From: Lotus japonicus
Lineage: Eukaryota > Streptophyta > Magnoliopsida > Fabales > Fabaceae
DNA length: 64,000 bases
Assembly (NCBI RefSeq): GCF_012489685.1
Contig: NC_080044.1
Coordinates: forward strand, 78,168,732 to 78,232,731
Direction of reading: 5' to 3'
The notes beneath the pieces are model-generated. The model made no database searches, had not been told where the DNA came from, and saw only the letters and a program-made list of their open reading frames with translations. Every line of letters begins with the position of its first letter. Within the stretch, counting starts at the first letter, position 1. Shown here one piece after another: positions 34,868-48,506 of this stretch. A program made the translations under genes and the position numbers.

Positions 34868-37800
34868 TCAAATACAGTTCTTTGGAATTCTCTCATAGAA
34901 AAGCAAGCTTGCCTCACTAGATAGAACATCTTCCTCTGAAACAGCATCCACTTGAGAGTCTGAAACACAAAACCAGCGCCTTGGAGTTTGATTGAAGCAG
35001 CGATCACCAGAGACATCTGAAGTCTCCGCTCTCGCACATCTGTACACAGTGTAATGCCCACCTCCAGCTCTTCCGAAGTGTTCCACAACAGAAACAAGTT
35101 GATACAAACACGCTTCTTGAGAAACTAAATTATAAGAACCATCCACCTGCATAAAGCACAACATAGTGATGAGTTATAAAGCACAATCATCGCCAAGTCA
35201 ATATCATATTAATCCTCATTACATTTTAAAGATTAATAGCTTTCAAGCGCGTGTAATGGATGGGCTACAAAACATGCCTACACCCAGTTGAGATTATTGA
35301 ACACACAGATGACAACAATATAAGGAAAGGACCATAAACAAATTGCATTTTGTTGGGGACAATGCCTGCTAAAATACATCTAGGACCTAACACACCAGAG
35401 ATCAAAGCAGACGAGCCGCGAATTCAATATTCTAACAATGCATATCAGTTATCACACCATAAAACTCAATTTAAAACGCAGAAATACCATGTAGTTTGGC
35501 TTCACTGTTGAAGCATGTCATCTGGAACATACCACTTCCATCCTTCAACCTTTAATAGTTTGGTTTCTAAAACATCTTTGGCTTAATTGCAACTTTGGTC
35601 CCCGACGTTTACCAATGGCACGATTTTGGTCCCCCACCTAATTTAATTACATGGATGGTCCCCGACGTTGTAGGTCGTGTGCAACGTTAGTCCTACCGTT
35701 TATTTCTTAATGGAGGAGGCTTACGTGGACGTCCAGTTGGAGAGAGAAATGAGGTATGAGGAGAGAAGGAAGCACGTGAGTATCACGTGACCCTTATCTG
35801 AACCCATTATACTCAAACCCCTGACCTCCCTGGAACGAAGAAGGTAACGCGATTTAGATCCCTAAGGTTTCAGATTTGGGTATAATGGGTTCATATAAGG
35901 TTCACGTGAGTTCACGTGATACTCACGTGCTCCCCTCTCTCCTCAGATCTCCTTTTTCTCTCCAACTAGACGTCCACGTAAGCCTCCTCCATTAAAAAAT
36001 AAACGGTAGGACTAACGTTGCACGCAGCCTACAACGTCGGGGACCATCCATGTAATTAAATTAGGTGGGGGACCAAAATCGTGACATTGGTAAACGTCGG
36101 GGACCAAAGTTGTAATTAAGCCAACATCTTTAAACATGTTTCTATGTTTTTTTTTTTTGATAAGCAAACATGTTTCTATGTAAATTTAATTTCAGGCTCT
36201 ACAAGCATCATAAGAGTATTGAGCATGGGCACAGCCGGAGAGGAGAAGAAAAAAGACATATCAGTCATTAAGGGTCCAATGAACCCCATTTTTAACTACT
36301 AGCATTCATAATTAAATTAGTAAATTGCTTTGAGATTGACTGACTTGAGCACAATTTTAAAAAGGGCTTGTCATTAAAAAATATTGTTTTGGATTACAAA
36401 ATAAGAAAAATTACGTAGAGGAAGGAAAATTCCAGTTTATAATTGACCAAAAAAAATATAATAGAGGCAAACAGACAGATACATGAAGCTTCTTAAAATG
36501 GCAAAGACAGGCACAAGATACAAGAATATAGTATTTCAAGGTCCAATGTAAACTGAATGCATCAATATATAAGAAATAAAAATAAAGATAAAAATGGACC
36601 AACCTTGTCAATTGATTGCGTCTGCGTATCTGTGTGAATGCTAACCGAAGAGCTGGAGCAGGGATATATGGGGTCATTGGATGCCTGCCTATTTGTACAG
36701 GAGGCAAATCCATCGTCAATAAGACCACCTGCATTGATTTTTTCTCTCACTTCTCCATTAATGCCACTAAATTTCAACGTTCCAACCTCAGAATGCTGAT
36801 TATAATGGTTAGTCAAAGGGTTTCTTCGGCTATTCTGCAGATGCAAGGGAAGACTTCGTATATCTACCTCCTGTATATTTACTCCCAGCCTAGTAGTCGT
36901 GAATGGCAACACATCCAAGATCAATGGAAAAGAAATATGGCCCTGCATTACCATCATTAATAAAAACAGTAGAGTCCAATGAATATTCATTAGCAATTAT
37001 ATGTTAGGTCTGAGGAACTTTTATTCTCTTCTTTTTTGGAGGGATGGGTGTTCAACAAAATGAAGGCGTCAAGAAATATGGCCCTGCATTACCTGCAGTT
37101 TGACGGGCTCTCCAAAGATACTCATATGAACTCTTTTCAACTGGATGCATAAAATCTGCTACCAGACAATGAAATGCATCAGCAGTTCAAAGATTAACCT
37201 ACGAAATTGTATATTCTTGATAAAAATAGTGATACCAGATCAGAGAACACAGTAGGCATACCCTTGGGCACTGAGCAATACTTAGCTGCTTCAGAACATG
37301 TGAAAACCTAGTTGACCAGGGTAGCTTCTCGAGATTAAATTTTGTTCGGCAATTGCAGAGTTCTTGTTCAGAACATCTCCTTAGTCTTTCAAGTTCTACC
37401 TGAGTCAATAGCTAGATTAAGCAACCAAAGCCTATGCATCCCTCTACCTATCTCTAAATAAACAAAAGATTCACACAGGGATTACCTCATTTTCTTCCAT
37501 TAAGGAAATATACTTGATTGCAGCATTATGCCAACAGTGGCTGCAGTGATAGTTTTCAACATGTTCAGCAACAATGAACTGCTTCAGGCAATCCACCAGT
37601 GTACAACCAACTCTCTGCAGCATTGAACATTTAATAATCTGGGAGCTACATGAGGCATGCAGCACTTCAATTATCAAAGAAAATAACATCAAAACTCCAA
37701 TATAAGTGACCAGTTTTTAACTTACTATGGTAAAACTGTCACTAAGCACAGGTGAAAGAGGCAAACAATCAAAATGTTCAAAGTTCATTGAGATCTGAAA

Positions 37801-39982
37801 AAAGAACAAATATAAAGTTAAAAGATTACCACAATTCCATTCAAAATAACAATAATGGAATATTATCTTAGAAAACAGAAAATAATATTTATGTAGAGAT
37901 AAATTGGAATCAAGAGCAAATTATGTAATGACCAGCCTAGCATGATAAAAGAAAGTCTATTAAAACAGATGTCTCATATCCTGTACAGACCAGGAACCTG
38001 GAACAACCAAAATGTAAACTATGATGTCATAAGTAACTTGAATTGCATGTTTGAAGTAACTAAGTGAGTTAACTTCAGTCATTTCAACAACCTGCAGGCA
38101 CCAATAAGCCATGTCAAAGTAGTCTAAGAGTATGACCTAATGAACAATAATTGTGACCCAAAGATTCATCCTTCATACTACTACCATCATTAAATCTCTC
38201 AACATGTCAACACTATAGTGCCAAAAATCAAAGGTCACACAGAAAACAGAACCAAAATTGAATTTCGTTTTCTTAGGTTGTGAAATCCAAGTGGCCAATA
38301 ACTCCATCCCTGTACTTCTATTCATTACAGGCCGTTTTGAAATTACAAACTTAATTACTTCCTAGAGGTTTTACCAACCAACTGTAAAGTTACCCTACAA
38401 CCTTTTCTCTCCAAATGCAACAGCATCAAATCAAAACTGCAATGCTCCTTGTGGCCAGTTATAGAATGATTTGAAATATAATACACCTCGGACAGAGATG
38501 CAGAATTGCAAAGTCATAATTCCTTATGAAGGCACTCTAATATCACAAACAAGAACCATATAGTAAAGATGTAATGCAAATAAGGAGGAAAAGTTTATTA
38601 CATTGTATTGAGGATAGTCTTGTGTACCTGAGATGAACAACTTCGACAGGTTAAACTGCTACCAAGAATCCCATCAAAAGGTCCAAGAAAGAGTTGCTTC
38701 CATCTTTCCTGCTCACTCTTCCAGTCCCTCTGTATGGGAGCAATAATTCTATTATTAGAAGCACAAACGTCTGCTAAAGAACTCACATTTGGAGCATAGC
38801 AACCTCCAAATTCTTCCCTCAAAGAGCATAACAGATGAAGAAACGCTTCAGCAGCATCCTAAAAAACAAGCTAAGCATAAATGAGCCAGTGAACCAGAAC
38901 ATAGTCAGTTGCTAAATGATAAAAGAAAAACAACTCTACCTGCTGGTCTGTTAGATTAAAGTCTGGATTGTAAAGGGACATAGCAAGCATTATCTCTCGC
39001 GGACTTAGTATAACCTTCTCTCCACTAACAGAACTAAGCTCTGCATATAGAAAACATTAAATTCTTTAGCAAGCATATAACACAAGGACTCACCAGCTAT
39101 TGATAACAATAAATAAATAAAGTAAAATCCTACTTTAGTTCCAAGCACATGCATCATTTATCAATTTAGTCCATGTGTTTGGGTAAACGTATCACATAAG
39201 CGCTTATTCATAAGCTAACTTGACAAGCTTATTGAAATAAGCTCAAAATAGACCATATGTAGGTACAACTGTATAAGCATTTATTTATAAGCTAATTTGA
39301 GCAACTTACGAAAATCAGCTCAAAACAACTTCTAGATAGGTCATAAACTATTTACATAAACTCAAATAAGCTAGATAAGCTCAAATAAGCTCTTCTAATC
39401 CTTCAAGAATAATTTTTATCAATTAAATCATTAAAATACAAAATAGTCAAGTTTGTGATCAAGCTTCATGAAGGGGAAAATGTGAAGCGAATTCCATTCA
39501 AATCTGAAACGAACTACAATGATAGAAAAAGGGTGCTACCTTGCAACAAAGCAACCAAAGAAGCCGCAAGGGGCATGCTCTGATCGGTTTCGCTTTCAAC
39601 CATATCCTGAGTCCCACATTCTGCAATCACTCTGTGAAGAAACCCGTGAAAGCAAAAACAGCTAGCGAGAGCCTGCAACAAAGGAAGAAATTCAGGAATT
39701 GCAGAATCCAAATTGAAGAAAGAAGAAGAAGAGAACGAACCTTACCTGCAAAACAACGTTGAGGAAGCAATTGTTGCGGAGATTGTGTAAACCAGGGACT
39801 AGGAGCGGTTTCTTATTATCCAAGTTGCTGCTATTACTTCTTCTTGTTCCAGATGACCATAGCAAGGTTTTCGCTTTGGTTTCCTTGAGTGCGAAGATCG
39901 CTATCGCACCAACTATGCTTCCCACGATGCTACCAACCGCTACCTGAGTATGATTCATCCCAGTGTGTGCTAGAAATCCCAT
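34868..39982 (-). CDS. UBP27: ubiquitin-specific protease, UBP27-like
   Basis: Ten exons on the minus strand: 39982-39746, 39672-39540, 39040-38940, 38858-38628, 37794-37726, 37614-37486, 37399-37262, 37155-37093, 36942-36604, 35146-34868; 1719 nt, 572 residues. A membrane-spanning helix at about residues 13-32 (VAVGSIVGSIVGAIAIFAL) fits Arabidopsis UBP27, anchored in the mitochondrial outer membrane and tied to mitochondrial shape. The Cys box is GLHNLRNNCFLNV with catalytic Cys72; zinc-ribbon-like Cys pairs are present (CRSCSSQ, CSHC); the His box is GRAGGGHYTVYRC with His511. The Cys box has Arg-Asn where most family members have Gly-Asn. A later in-frame Met (39958) is an alternative start that would keep the helix. 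Confidence 0.9.
35580..36122. mobile_element. Mutator-like foldback MITE in UBP27 intron 9
   Basis: A perfect 9-bp target duplication AACATCTTT flanks it (35571-35579 and 36123-36131), the signature length of Mutator-like elements. The arms are long inverted repeats, beginning GGCTTAATTGCAACTTTGGT on the left and the matching GGCTTAATTACAACTTTGGT, complemented, on the right; complementarity runs through most of the 543 bp. No transposase coding. Confidence 0.9.
39140..39410. repeat. A+T-rich repeat in UBP27 intron 2
   Basis: Repeated AATAAGCTCAAA/ATAAGC(T)TATT motifs in both orientations (for example near 39226-39245 and 39362-39395). Probably a decayed foldback element; boundaries unclear. 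Confidence 0.35.
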
Positions 39983-41205
39983 TGATTTAGTGGCTGGTGA
40001 AGGTTTCAGTGAGTGCTGCTACTGCTCGTGTGCGCGGCGGAGAGTGGGACTGCACGGTGAGGAAAAGACTGGGACGGCGGCGATGCCCCAAGGAAAATGT
40101 TTCAGTGTTCAAATTGAGTGGGGAGAGTGGAGACTCTCTGTCCAAAGTTATACAAATTTATAATTTTGTATTTACATCATGTAATCGTTCACATTTTGTA
40201 TGTCCTCATAATCCGAATTTAATTAGAGTTAATACTCTTCATCCCTTTAATCATAAAGTAAAAAAAAAATAATGAGAGATTAAACCGGAAACAAAAGTGA
40301 ACTTCACAATAAATCATATGGATAAATCATGCGCTATATTTGCTAAGCAGCATTTTACTTGGTTGATCTCTTGTCGTATGTGGACACAAAGAAACTCTCA
40401 AGCTTCCAGCTTATAGGCACTAATCTGATTAACAAGATAGGCATAAGAGTAGAAAGAATCACAATTCTCATTTATCAATTGCACCGGAGTTATGGATTTA
40501 CTCTCAACAATGATCTTGAAGAACCCCTTGCTACACGATGGGTTAGCATGGTGAAGATGCATCAAAGGAGCTCTGACCAAAATACATTAGATGTCCCCAA
40601 ATTGTGATTGAAGTCAAAGAGTCACCGTCCATGTTGACATGTTTGCTTTAACGTTAACCTATGTTTAATTAATTGTGAATCTAAATGCACATGAATAATG
40701 ATAGGATGTGAAAACTATGATTTTTTTTACAATAAGAAACACCAATAAAATGGTCGGAGCGAGGGGCGCATCCGAGCTTACCGACACATCGAAGAGATTA
40801 GCATTGACTCACTCCAAACGAGTTAATTTAGCTCGATTATACTCCTTAATGACACAACAGTGCGAGCCCCTCATGTTGTTTCAATGGTTTCAGAGTCTTA
40901 CAATACAACTTTTTAACCGACAACTAACATTTTCACTTAAGGAAAGATTGATGAGAATTTTCAAGTGAGAGTAAGTTTTTATTTTTGGAAAAAAAAGAGT
41001 AAGCAATAAAATTAAACGATTTTTTTTTTACATTTAATGAAAAATAAAGTATTGAGCTAAGCAACATATATATACTCCCAATGCCTTAAAATATTTTAGA
41101 GAAAAATGTCATATCATTCATTAGTGAGATTTACTTTCATCCAATGTGGTACATGAAAGAAAAAATCTATATTTTTCATGCTGCAGAAGTGAGGACCGAC
41201 ATAAT

Positions 41206-41217
41206 TGGTATCAGAGC
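41206..41217 (+). other. orphan retrotransposon primer binding site
   Basis: TGGTATCAGAGC, the initiator-Met primer site of LTR retrotransposons, followed by TGATGA. The preceding bases GACCGACA could be an LTR end (CA), but no matching LTR start or downstream polyprotein was found. Confidence 0.5.
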
Positions 41218-41505
41218 TGATGACACGACCATTCATTGAAAGAGAAAAGGAATTTAAACAATATATAAGTGAACCGAAGTATATTCTACATACTTTATTG
41301 AACATGACTGCAACAAATTTTCTATCTATTGAAGTTTTAAAAAATGAAAATAGTTTTCAAAATATGATCAATGTAAGAGCATATGAGTTAATATTTTTTA
41401 AAATAAACTATTAATAATTTAAAAAACAAGTGTGTGCAAAATAATGTATTGGTGGTAAAAATAGCAAAACCTTGTTGCATACCCTGATAACAAACGGAAC
41501 CGATA

Positions 41506-41534
41506 GGCCCAAAATGGTTGGGCCTGCGTGGGCC
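41506..41534. promoter_or_regulatory. site II cluster upstream of RPN5
   Basis: Three GGCCCA/TGGGCC elements: 41506-41511 (inverted), 41519-41524 and 41529-41534. Such TGGGCY sites, bound by TCP factors, are typical of plant housekeeping genes. They lie about 155-185 bases before the start codon. Confidence 0.6.
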
Positions 41535-41688
41535 GTGACAACTCCTGGAGTGGATCGCAAGCTGGCAGCACAAAAAGAACGTGTATTTACTGTCTTCACC
41601 CTTCTCTTCTCCACTCTCACACTTTTCCTTCCCTTTTCAATTTTCAATAGCTAGCGACTCGACTCGATCTCTCGCCCGCAACTCAACC

Positions 41689-44600
41689 ATGGTATCTTCT
41701 TCTCGATCGATTCAATTCCAGATCTCACTCTGTTCTACTTCGTTTTCGTTAATTTCACTGTCAATTCTGCATAACAATTGCTTCGTTTTGTTTATACTAT
41801 TAGCATCTAGTTAGGGTTGTTAATTTTGTGTCTTCTCTGAACTGAAATTTCACGATTCCGGTCACCGGAACTGATTATTCTACTGAAATCCTTTGCAGGC
41901 GAATTTAGATTCGGCGATAGAGCAATTGCTGAATGTGGAGAAGCAGATGAGGCTCGCCGGTGACGTTTCCGGCACCAGGAAAGCCGCCACCGACATTCTG
42001 AAGCTCTGCTTTGATGCGCGAGCCTGGAAAACCCTAAACGACCAGATTGTCGTTTTGTCCAAACGTCGTGGTCAGCTTAAGCAGGTAACTCCATTGAAGA
42101 ACCTATTAGTTTTACTTGAATCGCTTCTGTGTGCATAACGAGGTTGGGGTTTTAGTTCACTGGTTAAAAAATTGGGCGTTCTTTGTTCGTTTGGATTGGA
42201 AATTTGATTCATGATTATTTACATATGCATAGTAATTTCCTGTTAATGATTGGTAGAAATTTTGCTTAGAAAACCATGGGCATTGTGCTTGATTTGCGGT
42301 AACGAGTTAGAAAATGTATAGTTTCTTTATTTGAAATATCCTCACTGGTTTTGATTTCACTATTTCTGAATAGTATGTGAGGACTTTTAGAATGTTACTC
42401 CTCTTTGCGTAGAGTTACATGGGATGAGGCTATAGATTCTTCAGTTCGTATATTATTATCTAGTTGCCTCGTAAATGGTAAGAGAAAGTGTGAAACATAG
42501 TATCATCTGGTATTAACGAGCCTATTATATGCTCACAGGCTGTAACAGCAATGGTCCAGCAGGCTATGCAATATATTGATGAGACACCGGACGTTGAAAC
42601 TCGTGTAGAACTCATCAAAACATTGAACAGTGTATCTGCCGGGAAGGTGAGCTGTTGTGATGTCTGAAGTCTCTGCCCTGTTTTATAATCCTTCAGGGCT
42701 GTATATTTGTCTCATATGACGTATGTTTTATATGGTGTTTTCTATGTTAGATATATGTTGAGATTGAGAGGGCTAGGTTGATCAAGAAACTTGCAAAGAT
42801 TAAGGAAGAACAAGGGCTTATAGCTGAAGCAGCTGATTTGATGCAAGAAATTGCGGTCAGTGCGCACGCGTCGTATTTTGATGGCTTTTATACTTTTGGT
42901 TTTTGGATTTGACAGTTTGTACAAGTTGCTTTCAGTTGACTTAAGTTGGGTGATCTTAACAGGTGGAAACTTTTGGTGCCATGGCAAAAACTGAAAAGAT
43001 TGCATTCATCCTTGAACAAGTATGAGTCATTTTTCTCTTTGTTTCAGTTGTAACTGATAGAGATGGTAGACATTAATTTCTTCTGATGCAATTCAGTTGC
43101 TGATACGATAATAACTTCAAATTGTGTAGGTTCGTTTGTGCCTAGACCGACAGGATTATGTCCGGGCACAAATACTCTCAAAAAAGATTAGTCCAAGAGT
43201 GTTTGCTGTTGATGCATCTAAGGAAAAGAAAAAGCCTAAAGATGGCGACAATCTTGTTGAAGAGGCTCCGGCAGATATACCATCTCTGCTAGAGTTGAAG
43301 CGGATCTATTATGAACTAATGATTCGGTAACTAATTCCTGCTTCTCGTTTTAATTGTATTTCTTACTCTATCATAATGTGGCTTACCCTTGTTTATCTGT
43401 TACCTCCTTCAATTTATTTGGTATAATAAACTGAGTGTCTAACAGATGCTCAAAATGATTCTAGTCTTGGGGCTTTCCTGTTTCAGTAACATTGAGGATA
43501 TGTTTTGTTGCTAGCCTAATTATGAAAACCAAACAATGTTTGCAACTGGGTTCACCAGTACCCACACTTGAGAGATGCACAAGAAGACATAATGCTAATG
43601 ACTGTCTACCTGCAATACGTTCTAAAATGTGTTCATTGTCTATTAATCTCTCTTCTTTGCATTTGTTGAAGTTTTCTTCATCAATCATTTTAGTAATATA
43701 AGTGCAATTTTCCAAGTATTTACTTTTAGTTCTTTAATTGGATTGGTGGTCCATAAGGAAAACTAATTTGTTGAAGGGTTGAATTGGCCTTGTCACTGAG
43801 TTTAAAACGTGAATAGAAGAGAGTGGATATGTACTAATCTGCTATGCATTGATGGATAGGTAGATTTGATTATAACAAATATAAGTACTGATTTGCTTAT
43901 ATTTCTATGTGGTATATATTATGATACCCCTCTTTATAACACTTCCATATCATTGTGAAGAGTCTAGAGGCAAGCATGTGATTTGCAATTAGATGAAATG
44001 TGAAATGTTCAAATCCTACCACTGTTGAATTGAAAAGCTTGGGCCTAGGCTTGAAGGATTTTCCCTAGGAACACTTTAGTCTCGGTATTCATGCCTCATC
44101 TTTCACCAAACCAGCGAGGCGGACCAGTCAAGTTTCCTGCAAGCTGGTCTGAAAAAGATTTGACATGATATCAAATGAATATATGGATAAGGATGTGTAT
44201 TATAGTTGGAGTATTAATGCATTGTCAGTGTAAAACAGTTGTCTGACATCCAATCATGCTATGCCATGTAGGACCACATTATAGGAGCAGTTATCTTTCT
44301 ATTTATATAAATTAAAATAACAAATTATTTACTGTTTTGGGACTTTAAATCCTTAAAGTTGTTAATTTATTTAAAATGTGATATCTAACTGTCAATTATT
44401 AACTGGTAACCTCTTTTTGGTTCAGGTCAAATACATCCTATTCTCTTACATACATTTTACATCTTAATCACCTATTTTCTTTCCAATTAAACTGATATTA
44501 TGTTTTGTGTGTGTTCCCTTGCTTTATATTCTTTAACTAATTGACATCCCATTTCTTTACAATCATGAAATTAATCATTATGTTCTGCACAGTTTATAGT

Positions 44601-46450
44601 TCAAACATTTTGACATGATGCGAACTTTGATTGCCTCTTGGAATCGTATGAAATATGAATGCTAAAATCACATGAACTAGCTTGCAGTTTTTAGTTATCC
44701 TTCCTGAATTGTAGATTCTTGTGTTTTTTCAACTGCAAAGTCAAGACCTTTTTTTTTCTTTGCTAGTTCTGTAACTCCCATCTAGGTTCACACTATTGCA
44801 TACCATGTACAGTGCTTATTCATCAATTGTCATTCATGCTGCCTTTGTAGCTGGGTCCTACTTTCCTTGGTCATTTCAATTGTATGTATTTGATATTTTT
44901 CTGTGTGTTTATGGGGATTGGTTTGTGATATGTGACTATAATAAAATGTAGTAAAACTTCATAATGGAGTCAAATATATTATGCACTGCTTTTCAAATTT
45001 GGTGCTATGCTTATTTACCACTTTCACAAATGGGGATTGATGTAGTCGAGTGCTTGTTTATTTTTACCTTCATGCTATATGTTTTTCAAATACCTAATTG
45101 CTGCTAATCTTAAAATATTCATTGTCTAATGCTAATTTTTGTTTTTTTTTGGAAGGTATTATTCCCATAACAATGATTATCTTGAAATTTGCCGTTGCTA
45201 TAAGTCAATATATGAGATTCCATCTGTCAGAGAAAACCCTGCCGAGTGGATCCCAGTATGCTTTCTCTGTCTTTATTTGCACTTTCTGTTACTGCTAGGT
45301 TCTATTGTTCTATGATATAGTGTTTTTCTAAAAATTATCTTTACTTATAGATCCTGAGGAAAATATGTTGGTACTTGGTTCTATCGCCACATGATCCAAT
45401 GCAATCAAGCCTCCTTAATTCCACCTTGGAGGATAAGAATCTATCTGAGATTCCAAACTTCAAGTATGTTAATCCTATTTATATCTGATGTTTTCTTGGT
45501 GATGTTCAAGTATTTTGTTTGTAATTTCTTTTTTACTCGGTGTACCTGTTATATTCTGTGCTTAGGCTACTTTTGAAACAACTGGTCACAATGGAGGTCA
45601 TCCAATGGACTACTCTTTGGGATACATATAAGAGTGAGTTTGAGAACGAGAAGGTCTCTGGGAAATCTTTGGATGAAAAAGCAGCCGAAGATTTAAAGCA
45701 AAGAATAATTGAACATGTAATTGACTGATGTCTTTATATTTCTTTGTTCTCCTGACATCAATTTGGTTGTATTGTGGGATATGCTTTTATGTTGCACACT
45801 TCTTTATGTGAGTATTTATAAGCATTATTTTTGTTTCTTTTCAGAATATTCTTGTCGTATCAAAATACTACGCCAGGATTACAGTGAAGAGACTTGCCCA
45901 GCTTTTGTGTCTTAGTGTACAGGTTTGTAAAGCTAGTTGTGATATATGCTTTTTTGAAGTGCTTGTGTGGTAACTTTTAAATGGCTCATGGGCATATCCC
46001 CTAGTATCTGTCACTGGAGACTAGTGTTTCAAATAAAAAATCTAGTTGGGGAGTTGTAGTTGACAGCGTATGTCTATGCTGTTGTGCTGCAGCAGTTCAC
46101 TTGCCTCCTCCCATGGTTTATTTTGTGGGTTATCATTGTGGATGTTGTAACTAAATTTATTTTACTTTGCTTCTTAAAATCATCTTAGTGATAATCCCAA
46201 CTAATTCTCCATATCTCCTTACAAAATTCAGGAAGCTGAGAAGCATCTATCAGATATGGTTGTGTCGAAGGCACTGATAGCAAAGATTGATAGGCCAAAG
46301 GGAATAGTGTGTTTCCAAACAGCGAAGGATAGCAATGATATTCTTAACTCATGGGCAGCAAACTTGGAGAAATTGCTTGATCTTGTGGAGAAAAGTTGTC
46401 ATCAAATACACAAGGAAACCATGGTCCATAAAGCTGTCTTAAAGGTTTAA
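41689..46450 (+). CDS. RPN5: 26S proteasome lid subunit RPN5 (PSMD12)
   Basis: Eleven coding exons: 41689-41691, 41899-42084, 42539-42646, 42751-42855, 42963-43019, 43130-43326, 45156-45255, 45351-45463, 45566-45716, 45845-45922, 46232-46450. They join to 1317 nt, 438 residues, close to Arabidopsis RPN5 (about 442). The first coding exon holds only the ATG, split from Ala2 ([18 protein letters not shown]) by a 207-base intron. Helical repeats run to about 300; then a PCI domain (about 300-400) with [23 protein letters not shown]5 is a scaffold in the 19S lid that contacts RPN11 and other PCI subunits. The large intron 6 (43327-45155) has no recognised element. Plants often keep two copies; one is seen here. 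Confidence 0.95.
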
Positions 46451-48506
46451 GGTCCATGTCAGCAATTACAGTCATAGGTATAACTTTTATACTTTTCCTC
46501 TTGCATTTTTCTCAATTTTTCGTTAAAGAGAGAGAGTTGGAGAAGCGAAGGGAAATCTGATTATGGGAAATGTTAGAATCATGGCTGTTAAATCTGAAGC
46601 GTTTCCTATTTTATCATAATGCTTCTTTCTGGTTATTGCAGGGGCATTTCGATATAGATGTTATTTTGGACCTGAAGTTGCTTTATTAGGAATGTTCATT
46701 CGAATTGTCACCGACTGGGTTGGTGAAGGAATTGCATCAAACGACGGTCCCGTTTTCATTTTATATTTTGCCATTCATGCGAGCTGGATATATATGCTTT
46801 TCTTAGAACTGAAAGTAGCCATGTTGTATACTACTGGTAGATACCTCACCACTGATTTATAACAGGATCCTAAATGGTCTTGTTTGTTGCAGTGGTAAGA
46901 AATTCAGTGCGTGTTCATTTTATATTCTTTGGTATGGTTAAATTTCTCTTGTACTTTTGATTACTATTTCCTTTTCCTGCGCAAATTGGATGTCTCTTGT
47001 AGAAGCATCTATTTTGGGTACATGAATTTGAAGAATCTAGCTTTGTTGGATGGATGATTTAGAAAGGAAAAGGAGGGGGAAGAGTAATTTTTCATTTCAA
47101 TTAACATTCTTATTTGAGAAATGGTTAAGTGATCTTAATAATTGTCATGCTTGATTTTCTCTATTCAGAAATGAAAAATTCCCCCTCCTATTCGTACCCT
47201 GATACTGTAGGAGATTTTTCCCGTTTATGTTCAATTTTGTCATAGGTTTGATACTCCTGGTTCCGATGTTGCATGTTAACTATTTTGCAAGGCAGTGATT
47301 GGTAAATGGAATATCGCTGGGATTATAGACTTTACTGAATATTTTTATGGAAAAAGTTTGAAATAAATTTGTGAGCGAAGATGTTAACATGATTAGTTTG
47401 AGTTGATGTCTTTATACAGATGGCAAACTCTTGATTCAAGCCGAATATTCTAGTCACGAGCCATGTCTAAATTGGAACTCTTTTTCAAACTGGGTCCAAA
47501 ATACATCAATGGGATAGTATATAGAAGACCCGCGAAATGCATTAAGTTACAAACGAGTTCAGGATATATGGAGGAAGTGGGCAAAAAGTAATATTAAGCA
47601 AGTAAAGTGAATGGCACACTTAGTCATCTCATCTCTACTTCGTTCACGTCTTTTATGTGAGAATGTTTGACTTTGAAAGGAGATTTTATTTGCACACGAT
47701 GATGTATGACTAAAATAACATAGTTCAAACTCACTTTTATTTGGGGCTGACAGCACTTCCAAGTTCTAAAATGGCGCTGACTTAAGTCAAGTTGGATAGG
47801 GGTCTTATAGGATCCAACTAGAGGTCTTTAAGAAAATGACCTTTACAAAGGTGTTATTCACTAATGTGAACCTTTACCATGCGACTTTAAGATTCCTTTA
47901 ATATATAATATCATTTTAGTGTCCTTGAAGAAATGAAGAAAGTTTTGTTCTGTTCTCCTAATCAAATTATTTTGGATTCATGTTGAATCCTTTTTAATTA
48001 TTTTTGCTCTGTAGATTAAACTACTTTCTATAGTCTTCCATGTTTTGAAAAGTATTATATCATATAGTACCCCATTGCTTATCAAAGTCAATGGTGGTGT
48101 TACAAGTCCAATCTTGATTCAATTATGTAGGTGTGTGATTCTTGTACATATAAGCTTCTTTTCAAATTTCAAGTGACATCTTTGTAAAATATCATGGGTG
48201 GAGTGATAAGCTCATCAAGAATATTATTGATGATATCTGAAGAGAGAAATAGACAGCTAAATACAAAAGGATAATATTACAAACTAGTACTTTAAATGGA
48301 ATGAATATAACCTAGAGATACTGGTTCAAGCTGTATATGTTTTTTTTTGTCAAGGAAGCGGTATATGTTTGATTCCATCTAAACAAAGCATGAAAAAAAA
48401 CCCACTGGTGTGCTCACCCCACCCGCCACGAGCATGGAAATGATCACAACTCGAACATGATTGTCTGAGGGATACATGTGTTAGACCAAGAAAATTGACA
48501 TGAATA
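46451..48506. other. convergent spacer, RPN5 and ERF 3' ends
   Basis: The RPN5 3' UTR may extend past 46640. At about 48395-48470 a stretch GCTCACCCCACCCGCCACGA followed by AACTCGAACATGATTGTC resembles the tail of the SINE at 61658-61806. No gene supported. Confidence 0.4.

Larger units (their letters stand above)
39983..41688. other. divergent spacer between UBP27 and RPN5
   Basis: Promoters of UBP27 (-) and RPN5 (+) at the two ends. The middle is A+T rich, with an orphan retrotransposon primer binding site at 41206-41217 and the site II elements of RPN5 at 41506-41534. No gene supported. Confidence 0.4.

Noticed and set aside
43960..44160. Possible SINE in RPN5 intron 6 (TTCAAATCC box-B-like)
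   Set aside because: No matching box A or tail could be found.
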